Of a stretch of DNA of 64,000 nucleotides, positions 24,776 through 34,025 are shown in pieces (the stretch's first letter is position 1; each line of letters starts with the position of its first letter). Made by a program: the position numbers and the translations under genes. Source of the DNA: SZUA-545 sp050297855. GTDB taxonomy: Bacteria; Campylobacterota; Campylobacteria; Campylobacterales; SZUA-545. The notes beneath the pieces were generated by a model, which did not search any database, was not told where the DNA came from, and saw only the letters and a program-made list of their open reading frames with translations. The stretch covers positions 178,255 to 242,254 of the forward strand of contig JBNKTC010000002.1 of the NCBI GenBank assembly GCA_050297855.1, read 5' to 3'.

Positions 24776-27700
24776 TGCAGACGGCAATGATGAAAAAAAG
24801 CCTACTATCGGCAACAACGGCACTGGCACTGGCCACGTCGCTCAATGCGGCGACAGTTACGATCCTGACGGATGAGAACGACTTCTGTGCCTCCGGTGCG
24901 GGATGTTCGTTGCGGGAAGCGATCAATGAAACGGCCGTCGGCGGCACGATCGATTTTGCCGTAAGCGGTGCATTGGAACTGACGTCACCGGTTATGGTTT
25001 ATAATGATGTGACAATCAACGGGGCGTCGGGTATCTCTTTTATCCCGTCAGGCGGTATCTTCATAATCGGTGACGGCAGTGTAAATATGCCGACGGTCAA
25101 TATCAATAACCTTACGATCAACGATGCCAATAACAGCGTTGCCCTGCTGGTCTATAACGGGTCCACTTTGAACCTGAGCAACACGTCCGTCATCAACAAT
25201 ATCGGTGACGGCACGGGTGGTGCCGCGATCAAAGGGGACGGGTTTATTACGGCGGATCACTGTACGTTCAGCGGCAATAATGCCGGTATCTCCCTGGGGG
25301 CGGCGTTCTATTCGTACGGGGGAAGCGTGACGATCACCAACAGCGTGATCGAGAACAACACGGCAGACAGCGGCGGGGCCTTCGCTTTTTATAACGGCAC
25401 GGCGATCAGTATCACCGACAGTAATATCTCCTACAACAGTGCCACAACCGGGGGCGGCGGTGCCTTTTACGGTTGGGGGGCGGGAAGCCTGGCCATCGCG
25501 AAATCACATCTCTCTTTGAATACGGCTTCAACAAGCGGCGGGGCCATCTATACCAGCGGTGTCAACCTGATGATGTCGGACAGTACGGTCGAAGGTTCCA
25601 GCGCCTCGTCGACGGGTGGGGGTCTCTACATCGATATCGGTTCGGCCAATATCATCAACTCCACTATCAGCGGGAATGTCGGGGTCGACGGTGGCGGGAT
25701 CGCAACGGGTTCGACGGCTGATGTCAATATCTCCCACTCCACGATCGCCTATAACACCGTAACGGGCGGGGCCTCCGGCGGCGGCGGGATCCTGAACTAT
25801 TCGGCCAACGTGAACCTGAAAAGTTCGGTCCTTGCCTATAACGACGGACTCAGCGGCGGGCCGGACTGTGCCGGTTCGATCACGTCGTATGACTACAACC
25901 TGATCAGCAGCACGGCGCAGTGTACAGTCGGTGGGACGACGACCAACAGTTTCCTGGATGTGGATCCGCTGCTCCTTACTTTGGGCGATAACGGCGGGCC
26001 GACGCCGACGTATTATATGGATGCCGCCAGTTCCCTTATCAACGGCGGCTCCCCGACCGACCTGAGCGGTGCATCGGTCCTCTACGACCAGCGTGGCGTG
26101 GCTCGTTCGCTTACGACGCCTACGATCGGGGCGGTCGAATATGTGCCCGACCCGGCGACGATCTCGCTCTCAACGACCTCTATCGATTTCGGCTATATCC
26201 CCTCCGGCGGGTATGCCGAGCAGATCGTCACGATCTATAACGGGGGACCGTCGGCCTATAACCTGAGCAGTGTCTCCTTTATGTACGGCAGTCCGGAGTA
26301 CAGCGTGGACAGCAGCGCCTGCGGCAGCAGCCTCGCAGCCGGAGCCACCTGCGATATCCTGGTCGGGGTCTCGCCTGCCGCAGCGGATACGGATTACTAT
26401 GACCAGCTGATCATAACAGGAGATGATATCGTCGGGACCCAATATGTCGATATCTATGCCAACAGCTGGTCCAGCCAGTACCTGAATATCGAAGCGTTCA
26501 ACTACGACGAGCTTCCGATGGTCGGTAAGAGTATGCAGCTGACAGCCTGGTACGACGACGGGGTGACCTATAGCGACGTGACCGGAAGCGTTACCTGGAG
26601 TTCGGACAATACGGCGGTTGCGACCGTCAGCAGCAGCGGTCTGCTGACCGGGGTCTCGGAGGGGTCGTTTAACCTGAGTGTGACCTATAACGGTATCACG
26701 ACATCACGCCTGATGTATGTCAATTCCATTGCCAATGCGAGCCCTGCTACAATCGGCGGAAGCTACACCGGCGGACAACTGATAGAGGGTCAGATGGCCT
26801 TTTACAGCGTGACCCTGAGTGAGACAGGAAACCTCTTTTTGGATGCCACGTCTACGGGTGATTCGTTCCTGCGCCTTTATGACAGCAACATGAACCTGAT
26901 CGGCAGCAACGACGACAGTGGGGGTACGCTCAACTCCAGCCTGGCCCACCTGCTCAATGCGGGGACCTACTATGTGGGAGTCTCCGGCTGCTGTGACCAG
27001 ATACTGCCCGATTACACCCTGAGCGTCGCTTTTACGGCGGGTACGACGCCGGTACTCTACTCCGTGGACTTCTACGGCTACGTGATCGGGCTTAACGAGG
27101 AGCACCAGCTTTCACTCTGGGCCTATTACAGCGACGGATCCACGCAGATGGTCACGACCGAGGCGGTATGGAGCAGTGATACGCCGAGTGTCATCAGCGT
27201 GACCTCGAGCGGGTATATGACGGCGCAGGGAGTCCTCGGCAGTGCCAATATCTCTGCCGTCTATAACGGCGTGACCTATACGGCTCTCTTTGACGTAGGG
27301 GATTATACAGTCGTCAATCCTACGGATATCACAGACCAGACGACGTGTGAAACGAACGGATACTATTGGACCGGTTCGACCTGTACTTTCTACCAGGACT
27401 ATCCGGAGATGTATACCGACCAGACCACGTGTGAGAGCGCCGGGTATTACTGGACCGGTACCTACTGTACCTATCCCGACGGTGCCAGCGGAAGTGATTT
27501 CCGTATCGATTTCGGCCGTGATATTACGGCCGCAGAATATGCCGCAGCCGTTGCCCTGGATCCATCCTTCCTGGCCAATACGGAGATGTACATGCTCAGC
27601 TACGAGAGCTACAGCGGGTACAATACGGAGAAGTTCTCCATTGCCGGGACGACGGACTATACCTGGACGATCAACAAATTCAACCCGACGACCCTGGCAT

Positions 27701-29169
27701 ACGATACCCTCTCAGAAAGCCTTGTTTTTACGAAAGGGACCGACAATGTCCTCTCCTCCACCGAGTTTGATATCAAATATATCGGGACGCAGAGTGCCGG
27801 GGATGTAAACAGTACGATCTTCTCGACCCTGGGCAGCGCTCACCGGTTCGTCTATTCGCAGAAGGTCGATTCCTATGATCTGTACGATCAGCAGACCAAT
27901 TACATGGATATGACGACCTACACCAGCCTGGAAGCGTTTATGCTGGACTTCAGTACCGGGTACAGCTACTTCGAACACAAGGAGGGTACGTACGATACGG
28001 GACTCGCTTTTGCCTATAGCAGCGGAGCGACGTCGGGGAACCTTGTCGAGGTCCAGTACGGCATCATCAGCAACACAAACGCCGGGACGTGGGAGATTAT
28101 CAATGTCACCGGTATCGGCAGCGTGCTGATAGCGCACCCGAGCGATACGGCTGCCTACCGCGACAATATGATCTGGGCGATGCAGACGGACGGGTACCTC
28201 TACCGCGGCGAACTGCAGGCCGTGGGCACCGGGTTTAACTTCTACCTCTTCGACCAGGCGGCCCATGACGAGTTCGTCCAGTATATCGCTTCGACGTACG
28301 GCGTGACTGTTCCGGTCGTCGGGTTTAACGTGACGGAACTGGTGGGGCAGACCTTCTATTACGTCGCTGCCGACGGTTCGTACGGGGTCATGACCTATAA
28401 TAACGACGGGACGACGCTGCAGCTTACATCCGGTTCGTTTGTCGCCGACAGTGCGGCACCGACCCAGACCTATGCGGTCAACAGCAGCGGACAGCTTGTC
28501 ATCGGCGGAACGACGACCGTGACGCTTGTGAGCAAGACGGCCGATTATGCCGAGGTACAGGTCAGCTCGGGCGGCAGCCAGTACCTGCAGCGCATCTTTA
28601 CGAACCCGGATTTTGCCCAGAGCTATCTGGACAGTATCACCGTCGTCGATACGACATTGAAGCTCACCTTCGCTTCGGGCTGGAACCTTGTCTCCCTTCC
28701 GGCCAAGGCGCACCTGGGAAGTTTTGACCTGGAGCTCTATTTCGGTGCTTTGTCCGGCTCGGTAGATTTTCTTGCCAAATACGGTGTCGCCGGATGGTCC
28801 TACTACCTCGTAGATACCGTCGACCCGACGGTCAGCCGCTTTACGACGCTCAGTTCGGGCGAAGGGTTCTGGCTGCGCGCGACAAGTGCCGGCGAGGTGG
28901 TCTTTAGCTTTACCGAGGATACCGCCTATGCCGATGAAGTGTGGCCGCTTCACAGCGGCTGGAACCTGGTAGGGGTCAACCGCAACATGACGGCGGCCGA
29001 ACTCAAAGCACTCTATGATGCCTATGCGGTCGAGACGATGTGGATCTATAACGGAGCCTGGAAAGTGTTTACCGGGTATGACCTGGATGTGATTGACGAG
29101 AGCGGTGCGGTGGTGCCGAAATTTACGGATGTCAGCCGGACTGACGGTGTCTGGATCAAAGTCAAATGA
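24775..29169 (+). CDS. Large secreted beta-helix/Ig-like exoprotein (CSLREA, choice-of-anchor domains)
   Basis: A 1464-residue exported protein. Signal peptide (about 1-26) then CSLREAIN (CSLREA motif), a right-handed parallel beta-helix with many NxSxIxxN-like rungs (about 60-360), a NGGPTPTYYMD...INGG segment (choice-of-anchor Q), an ASH/choice-of-anchor D-like domain, a BIG2 Ig-like domain, a PPC-like domain, a second BIG2 domain, two Cys-rich repeats, and a C-terminal region with two GWNLV segments. At least 12 N-X-S/T sequons lie in the first 400 residues. No lipobox, LPXTG or C-terminal transmembrane helix was seen. Translation is coupled to the GT41 gene; GAGG (24764-24767) favours ATG 24775 over 24772. 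Likely an adhesin or surface enzyme; no catalytic site recognised. Confidence 0.75.
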   Translation: MQTAMMKKSLLSATTALALATSLNAATVTILTDENDFCASGAGCSLREAINETAVGGTIDFAVSGALELTSPVMVYNDVTINGASGISFIPSGGIFIIGDGSVNMPTVNINNLTINDANNSVALLVYNGSTLNLSNTSVINNIGDGTGGAAIKGDGFITADHCTFSGNNAGISLGAAFYSYGGSVTITNSVIENNTADSGGAFAFYNGTAISITDSNISYNSATTGGGGAFYGWGAGSLAIAKSHLSLNTASTSGGAIYTSGVNLMMSDSTVEGSSASSTGGGLYIDIGSANIINSTISGNVGVDGGGIATGSTADVNISHSTIAYNTVTGGASGGGGILNYSANVNLKSSVLAYNDGLSGGPDCAGSITSYDYNLISSTAQCTVGGTTTNSFLDVDPLLLTLGDNGGPTPTYYMDAASSLINGGSPTDLSGASVLYDQRGVARSLTTPTIGAVEYVPDPATISLSTTSIDFGYIPSGGYAEQIVTIYNGGPSAYNLSSVSFMYGSPEYSVDSSACGSSLAAGATCDILVGVSPAAADTDYYDQLIITGDDIVGTQYVDIYANSWSSQYLNIEAFNYDELPMVGKSMQLTAWYDDGVTYSDVTGSVTWSSDNTAVATVSSSGLLTGVSEGSFNLSVTYNGITTSRLMYVNSIANASPATIGGSYTGGQLIEGQMAFYSVTLSETGNLFLDATSTGDSFLRLYDSNMNLIGSNDDSGGTLNSSLAHLLNAGTYYVGVSGCCDQILPDYTLSVAFTAGTTPVLYSVDFYGYVIGLNEEHQLSLWAYYSDGSTQMVTTEAVWSSDTPSVISVTSSGYMTAQGVLGSANISAVYNGVTYTALFDVGDYTVVNPTDITDQTTCETNGYYWTGSTCTFYQDYPEMYTDQTTCESAGYYWTGTYCTYPDGASGSDFRIDFGRDITAAEYAAAVALDPSFLANTEMYMLSYESYSGYNTEKFSIAGTTDYTWTINKFNPTTLAYDTLSESLVFTKGTDNVLSSTEFDIKYIGTQSAGDVNSTIFSTLGSAHRFVYSQKVDSYDLYDQQTNYMDMTTYTSLEAFMLDFSTGYSYFEHKEGTYDTGLAFAYSSGATSGNLVEVQYGIISNTNAGTWEIINVTGIGSVLIAHPSDTAAYRDNMIWAMQTDGYLYRGELQAVGTGFNFYLFDQAAHDEFVQYIASTYGVTVPVVGFNVTELVGQTFYYVAADGSYGVMTYNNDGTTLQLTSGSFVADSAAPTQTYAVNSSGQLVIGGTTTVTLVSKTADYAEVQVSSGGSQYLQRIFTNPDFAQSYLDSITVVDTTLKLTFASGWNLVSLPAKAHLGSFDLELYFGALSGSVDFLAKYGVAGWSYYLVDTVDPTVSRFTTLSSGEGFWLRATSAGEVVFSFTEDTAYADEVWPLHSGWNLVGVNRNMTAAELKALYDAYAVETMWIYNGAWKVFTGYDLDVIDESGAVVPKFTDVSRTDGVWIKVK
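27334..27474 (+). repeat. Tandem Cys-containing protein repeat in the exoprotein
   Basis: Two copies, 84 bp apart, encode DQTTCE-[TS]-x-GYYWTG-x-x-CT. Each has two cysteines about 13 residues apart, suggesting two small disulfide-closed loops between the second BIG2 domain and the C-terminal part. Confidence 0.75.
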
Positions 29170-29177
29170 GGAAGAGT

Positions 29178-29336
29178 ATGATGAAAACCAAACATTACGC
29201 GACGATTTTTGCATGGGGGATGGCCCTCATACTGCTTGCCGGGTGTGGTTCGGGCGAGTCGAATGAGAAGAGTGCGCCCCAGCCACCGGCGACCAAAAAT
29301 GCCGTCACTCCCCCCATGCCGGATATAAACAGTTAA
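29178..29336 (+). CDS. Small lipoprotein, 52 residues
   Basis: A short gene starting 8 nt after the exoprotein stop with a strong GAGGAAGAG ribosome binding site. It encodes MMKTKHYATIFAWGMALILL followed by AGCGSGES: a type II signal peptide with lipobox LLAGC (Cys23), leaving a mature lipoprotein of about 30 residues that is Pro-rich and ends in MPDINS. I do not recognise a family. Its tight linkage makes it the last member of the surface cluster; a role in anchoring or in assembly of the exoprotein is possible but not shown. ATG 29181 is an alternative start. Confidence 0.75.
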   Translation: MMKTKHYATIFAWGMALILLAGCGSGESNEKSAPQPPATKNAVTPPMPDINS

Positions 29337-29399
29337 TGAATAAATAAACAAACTCTGGTAAACTGCTTGTACGTTACTTTTTAAAAAAAAGCAGGACCA

Positions 29400-30650
29400 A
29401 TGCTGAGTGATACGCTCTATATCGGACGGCAGCCGATTCTTGACAGGGACGAACATATCTTTGCCTATGAGCTGCTGTTCCGCTCCTCGGAAGACGGGAA
29501 TATTGCCGTATTTGACGATGATGTCAAGGCGACTTCACGCGTATTGGTCAATACCCTCAACAATATCGGGCTCGAAAAGATCACGGGCAAATGCAAAGGG
29601 TTTATTAACGCCAACAATGCCCTCTTAAACGACGAACTCCTCGATATCCTCCCCAAAGAGCACTTTATCCTCGAAATACTGGAACACTGCAACGTCGACG
29701 AGACACTGATCTGCCGGATCGATGCCCTGCGTGCGGAGGGGTACCGGGTCGCGCTGGACGATTTTGTCTTTGAGAGGGAGTACCTGGCGCGTTTCAAGCC
29801 TCTTTTAAACCGTGTGGACTATATCAAGATCGATGTGATGGACAGCGATACGGAGCTGCTGGGAAGACAGGTTCCCAAGCTAAAAAAAGCGGGGGTCAAA
29901 CTCCTGGCCGAGAAGGTGGAGACACAGGAGATGTTCGAACTGTGCAAACAGCTCGGGTTTGATTATTTCCAGGGGTTCTATTTTGCCAAACCGGAGATCA
30001 TCAAGGAAGGGGGGATCGAGCCGACACAGCTTGTCGTCGCACGCCTGATGAACCAGCTGCTGGGGGATGAAGACAATGAGACGATCGAACAGACCTTCAA
30101 GGAAGAACCCGCCATTACGCTCAACCTGCTCAAATATATCAATTCCGCCTCCATGGGCCTAAAGAGCGAGATCAAAAGTATCCGCCATGCGATCATGCTG
30201 CTGGGAAAACGCAAACTGCTGCAGTGGGTCACCCTCATCTCCTATGCCGACTCAAAGACCGGGGCACTCAATTTCCCCCTGCTGCAGGTAGTGCAGTTCC
30301 GGGCAAAAAGCATGGAACTGCTCCTGGGGAATTTTTCCCACCTGGGGACGCATACGGAGGACGAGGCGTTTATGACAGGGCTTTTGTCGATGCTCGATGC
30401 ACTCTTCAACCTGCCGATGGACGAGGTGATCCACGAGTTTGCTATCGACCGCAAGATCAAGGATGCGATCCTCTTCGAGTCCAACGAATTGGGGGTCGTC
30501 CTCCAGCTGGTCAAGTATATGGAGCGCGATCACATCGAGGGGATCAATCAACTGGCCAACGCCCTCAATATAGAGCTGAGCAAGATGATCAAGATCAAGA
30601 TCGATGCGATCCAGTGGGCGGACGAGACCTCCAGAAACCTCCTTTCATAA
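29400..30650 (+). CDS. EAL-HDOD two-domain signalling protein (YuxH-like, EAL degenerate)
   Basis: A 416-residue cytosolic protein: EAL-like domain (about 1-205), then an HDOD domain (about 205-400). The EAL signature reads YELLFR and other metal-binding residues of active c-di-GMP phosphodiesterases are poorly kept, although LDDFVFE and EKVE remain. It probably binds rather than cleaves c-di-GMP, or has lost the activity. HDOD domains (here PAITLNLLKYINSAS and IRHAIMLLGKRKLLQWV) act in signalling and motility control in Campylobacterota. AGGA is 3-4 nt upstream of the ATG. It stands alone between the surface cluster and tsaD. Confidence 0.88.
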   Translation: MLSDTLYIGRQPILDRDEHIFAYELLFRSSEDGNIAVFDDDVKATSRVLVNTLNNIGLEKITGKCKGFINANNALLNDELLDILPKEHFILEILEHCNVDETLICRIDALRAEGYRVALDDFVFEREYLARFKPLLNRVDYIKIDVMDSDTELLGRQVPKLKKAGVKLLAEKVETQEMFELCKQLGFDYFQGFYFAKPEIIKEGGIEPTQLVVARLMNQLLGDEDNETIEQTFKEEPAITLNLLKYINSASMGLKSEIKSIRHAIMLLGKRKLLQWVTLISYADSKTGALNFPLLQVVQFRAKSMELLLGNFSHLGTHTEDEAFMTGLLSMLDALFNLPMDEVIHEFAIDRKIKDAILFESNELGVVLQLVKYMERDHIEGINQLANALNIELSKMIKIKIDAIQWADETSRNLLS

Positions 30651-30667
30651 GCTAGGCGCTCTTTTGG

Positions 30668-30673
30668 TACAAT
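30668..30673 (+). promoter_or_regulatory. -10 box for tsaD
   Basis: TACAAT 30 bp upstream of the tsaD ATG, in the 53-bp gap after the EAL-HDOD gene. No clear -35. Confidence 0.45.
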
Positions 30674-30703
30674 TAGCCCAAATGTTAACAAAGTGCAGAA
30701 ACG

Positions 30704-31729
30704 ATGATTTTAGCCATTGAGTCCAGCTGTGACGACAGCGCCATCTCCATCACGGAGATCGATACCAAAAAGGTACTCTTCCACGAACGTATCTCCCAGG
30801 AGGCCCAGCACGCCGTATACGGCGGTGTCGTTCCCGAACTGGCCGCACGGATACATGCGGACAACCTTCCCGAGATCCTGCAGGCGGCGGAAGAGTACCT
30901 CCCTTCCGTCAAAGCGGTCGCCGTGACCAACGCTCCCGGCCTGGTCGTCTCCCTTCTGGAGGGTGTCGTGATGGCCAAAGCGATCGCCATGTCCCTGAAT
31001 GTCCCCCTGATCCCCATCAACCACATCAAAGGACACATCTACTCGGTCTTTATCGAAAAGGAGACACTGTTTCCCATGAGTGTGCTGATGGTCAGCGGGG
31101 GGCACACCCAGGTGATCGAGGCCAAGAGCTATTCCGATATGCGCGTGATCGGCTCCAGCCTGGACGACAGTGCCGGGGAGAGCTTTGACAAGGTGGCCAA
31201 GATGCTGGGGTTGGGGTACCCCGGCGGGCCGGTGATCGAGCGCCTTGCCAAAAACGGCGACAGCGAACGGTTCGCCTTTACCCTTCCGCTGCGCCGCAGC
31301 AAAGAGGTCGCCTTCAGCTACTCCGGGCTGAAAAACAGTGTGAGACTGGTGATCGAAGAGCTGGGGGAGACGATCACGGAACAGGACCGCTGCGACGTGG
31401 CGGCATCGTTTCAGAAAGCGGCATTGGGGCATATTTTTGACAAGTTAAAACGCTATTTTCATCTCAAAGAGAACTCTGCGGAATTTCATGCTACCATACG
31501 CCCACAAAAGCTTGCCGTTGTCGGTGGCGTCAGCGCCAACGAATATTTCAGGGAGCACCTTGTGGAGCTCTGCCTTAAATACGGGGTGGAGACCCTCTTT
31601 GCCGACCTGCAGTACTGCAGCGACAATGCGGCCATGATCGGCCGTGCGGCCCTGGATGCCTATAACGAAGAGCGCTTTATCGCGATAGATGACCTGGATG
31701 TCCACTCCCGGGTCAGTTTGGAGAATTGA
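30704..31729 (+). CDS. tsaD: tRNA N6-threonylcarbamoyladenosine transferase TsaD
   Basis: A 341-residue Kae1/TsaD protein that transfers threonylcarbamoyl to A37 of ANN-decoding tRNAs with TsaB and TsaE. Seen: ESSCDDSA at the start, the metal ligands His107 and His111 in NHIKGH, SGGHTQ, the ATP-binding GESFDKVAKMLGLGYPGGP, and C-terminal GGVSANEYFR with SDNAAMIG. Length and motifs are complete. The stop codon shares a base with the start of the following SurA-like gene, so the two are probably cotranscribed. Confidence 0.97.
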   Translation: MILAIESSCDDSAISITEIDTKKVLFHERISQEAQHAVYGGVVPELAARIHADNLPEILQAAEEYLPSVKAVAVTNAPGLVVSLLEGVVMAKAIAMSLNVPLIPINHIKGHIYSVFIEKETLFPMSVLMVSGGHTQVIEAKSYSDMRVIGSSLDDSAGESFDKVAKMLGLGYPGGPVIERLAKNGDSERFAFTLPLRRSKEVAFSYSGLKNSVRLVIEELGETITEQDRCDVAASFQKAALGHIFDKLKRYFHLKENSAEFHATIRPQKLAVVGGVSANEYFREHLVELCLKYGVETLFADLQYCSDNAAMIGRAALDAYNEERFIAIDDLDVHSRVSLEN

Positions 31730-32562
31730 TGAAAAGATTACTACTGTTTTGGATGCTGCTGGGCGGAATGCTCCATGCGGGGCTTGTTAACGGGGTCGCC
31801 CTGGTCGTGAACAACGAACCCATTACCCTCTACGATATCGATGTAACCGCCCAGAAGATGAAGCTGTCCAAACGGGAGGCGACGGAGTTCCTCATCGATG
31901 AGAAGATCCAGTCTTCCGAGATCAAACGGCTCGGGATCCGTGTAGATGTCTACGAGATCGAGGAGCGGATGGAGTCGGTAGCGGCATCGAACAATCTCAC
32001 TCTCCAGGAGTTTAAGGATATCCTGGCCAGCAAGTTTATCAGCCTCGAAGAGTACAAAGAGAACCTCGAGAAAAAACTGATCCAGGAGAAACTGGCGCGC
32101 ATGATCTTCTCCGAGGAGAGTGTGACGGTGGATACGGAAGATGCGCGGATCTATTACGAGAACAACAAAGGGGAGTTTTCCGTTCCCTCAAAGGTGAAGA
32201 TCACCAAGTACGCCTCCAAAGACCAGCGGGAGCTGGCGGCCTTTTTGCGCAACCCGATGATGGTCGGGCACTCCGTGGCCGTGGAGAGCGAAGAGATCAA
32301 GACATCCGATCTTAACCCCAAACTCCTCTCCCTCGTCCTCGAGACACCCGAAGGGAGCTTTACCCCGATCCTGCCCGTCGGCAGCAACCTCTACGTCTCT
32401 ATCCGGATCGACCGTAAGCTGGAGATGCATGAGAAGAGTTTTGAAGAGGCCCAGAGTGCGATCATCGCCAAGCTGCGCCAGGAGAACGAAGCCAAGTCCA
32501 TCGAACGCTACTTCAAAAAACAGCGCGCCAAGGCCAAGATCGTCGAGGTGCGCCGTCCCTGA
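31729..32562 (+). CDS. SurA-like periplasmic chaperone (SurA N-domain protein)
   Basis: A 277-residue exported protein: signal peptide (MKRLLLFWMLLGGMLHA), then an N-terminal segment NGVALVVNNEPITLYDID, the usual opening of SurA/PpiC chaperones, and a helical domain (about 40-130). A short, weakly conserved PPIase-like region follows (about 135-245) without the clear parvulin catalytic His/Cys pattern, so it may be a chaperone without isomerase activity. Role: outer-membrane protein folding in the periplasm. ATG 31729 overlaps the tsaD TGA; the in-frame TTG at 31726 is less likely. A second member of the superfamily, PpiD-like, lies at 34.0 kb. Confidence 0.82.
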   Translation: MKRLLLFWMLLGGMLHAGLVNGVALVVNNEPITLYDIDVTAQKMKLSKREATEFLIDEKIQSSEIKRLGIRVDVYEIEERMESVAASNNLTLQEFKDILASKFISLEEYKENLEKKLIQEKLARMIFSEESVTVDTEDARIYYENNKGEFSVPSKVKITKYASKDQRELAAFLRNPMMVGHSVAVESEEIKTSDLNPKLLSLVLETPEGSFTPILPVGSNLYVSIRIDRKLEMHEKSFEEAQSAIIAKLRQENEAKSIERYFKKQRAKAKIVEVRRP

Positions 32563-32565
32563 TCC

Positions 32566-33861
32566 TTATTCCAGGCCGCTGACCGCTTCGTAGGCGACCG
32601 CGAACACCCTCTTCAGCTCATCTTCACTGATGGTGTAGGGGGGCATAAAATAGACCGTATGCCCCAACGGTCGCAGTAACACCCCGTTTTTCAGACCGTG
32701 CTGATACACCTTCAGACCGATCCGCTCCGAAGGATCATATCCCGTGATGTCAAACGCGGCGACCATTCCGTGCTGGCGGAAGTTGGCCGTGTTCTCCAGT
32801 GATCTGAAGCGCTCCAGCTCCTGGGCGATGAGGGCTGATTTTTTCCTGTTTGTTTCGATAACATCATCCGTTTCGAAGATATCCAGCACCGCGTTGGCTA
32901 CGGCACAGGCGATGGGGTTGCCCGTATAGCTGTGGGAGTGGAGGAAGGATTTGCCTTCGCTGTAGTCGCAGTAGAACGCCTGGTAGACATCATTTCCCGT
33001 CATGACGACCGAGAGGGGGAGGTAGCCGCCCGTCAGTCCTTTGGAGAGGCACATGAAATCGGGGGTGATCCCCGCCTGCTCACAGGCAAAGAGCGTCCCC
33101 GTCCGCCCGAACCCTACGGCGATCTCGTCGGCGATCAGGTGGACGCCGTACTGTTCGCAGAGGGCTTTGGCTTTGGTGATATAGCCCGGGCCGTACATCT
33201 GCATGTTCCCCGCACACTGGATAAGCGGTTCGATGATCATGCAGCACACTTCGTGTGCCCGCTCTTTAAGGGTCGCCTCCAGGCTCTCCAGCGCCTCTTG
33301 TTCTGAGACGAGGGAAGGGGACTTGACCTGGATCGAGCGGATCAGGATCTCCCGGTAGGTCTCCTTATACAGCGCCACGTCCCCCACGCTCAGCGCCCCG
33401 AGGGTCTCGCCGTGGTAGCTGTTTTCCAGGGAGATGACAAGCGGCTTGATCTTCCCGTTGTTTTTAAAGTAGTGGAAACTCATCTTGATCGCCACTTCGA
33501 TGGCGCTGGAGCCGTTATCGGCAAAGAAGAGCTTATCAAGTCCCTCGGGGGTGATCTCGACCAGGCGCTTTGCCAGGCGTACGGCCGGCTCATGGGTGAA
33601 ACCGGCGAAGATGACATGTTCGAGGGTATCGGTCTGCTCCTTGACCGCGGCATTGATCCGCGGGTTGGCGTGGCCGAAAAGGTTGACCCACCAGCTGCTG
33701 ACCGCATCGATGTAGCGGTTGCCGTCGAAATCCTCCAGCCAGACCCCTTCGCCACGCTTGATCGGAATCAGCGGAAGGGTCTCGTAATCCTTCATCTGGG
33801 AACACGGATGCCAGATATACTCTAAGTCTTCATTTTTTATTACGTCGTTTGTCAAAACCAT
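32566..33861 (-). CDS. bioA: Adenosylmethionine-8-amino-7-oxononanoate aminotransferase BioA
   Basis: A 431-residue class-III PLP aminotransferase of biotin synthesis that converts KAPA to DAPA with SAM as amino donor. Characteristic segments: WHPCSQMKDYE at the start, SSWWVNLFGHANPRIN, the PLP-phosphate region GSSAIEVAIKM, IADEIAVGFGRTG, the PLP lysine in CLSKGLTGGYLPLS, and HSHSYTGNP. Convergent with the SurA-like gene (3-bp gap), divergent from the PpiD-like gene. AAAGGG abuts the annotated ATG; a TTG two codons on would be better spaced, so the true start could be shorter by two residues. bioD is elsewhere, at 59.2 kb. Confidence 0.96.
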   Translation of the reverse strand: MVLTNDVIKNEDLEYIWHPCSQMKDYETLPLIPIKRGEGVWLEDFDGNRYIDAVSSWWVNLFGHANPRINAAVKEQTDTLEHVIFAGFTHEPAVRLAKRLVEITPEGLDKLFFADNGSSAIEVAIKMSFHYFKNNGKIKPLVISLENSYHGETLGALSVGDVALYKETYREILIRSIQVKSPSLVSEQEALESLEATLKERAHEVCCMIIEPLIQCAGNMQMYGPGYITKAKALCEQYGVHLIADEIAVGFGRTGTLFACEQAGITPDFMCLSKGLTGGYLPLSVVMTGNDVYQAFYCDYSEGKSFLHSHSYTGNPIACAVANAVLDIFETDDVIETNRKKSALIAQELERFRSLENTANFRQHGMVAAFDITGYDPSERIGLKVYQHGLKNGVLLRPLGHTVYFMPPYTISEDELKRVFAVAYEAVSGLE

Positions 33862-34025
33862 CCCTTTAATAATACGAGTTTAATCCTATTTGCACTAGAA
33901 TAAGTCAAAAATACAGGTTGTCTACCGGGTGGATTTTAACAAGAGATGGAGCAGAAAGCAATAAGGGCTTTTTCTTTTGGAATCCCGGTCGGGACGACCA
34001 CTGTTTATTAAAGGGATAATTGAAC

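Noticed and set aside
27712..29214. 500-codon frame antisense to the exoprotein
   Set aside because: Codon-pattern shadow; the plus-strand frame carries a signal peptide and recognisable domains.
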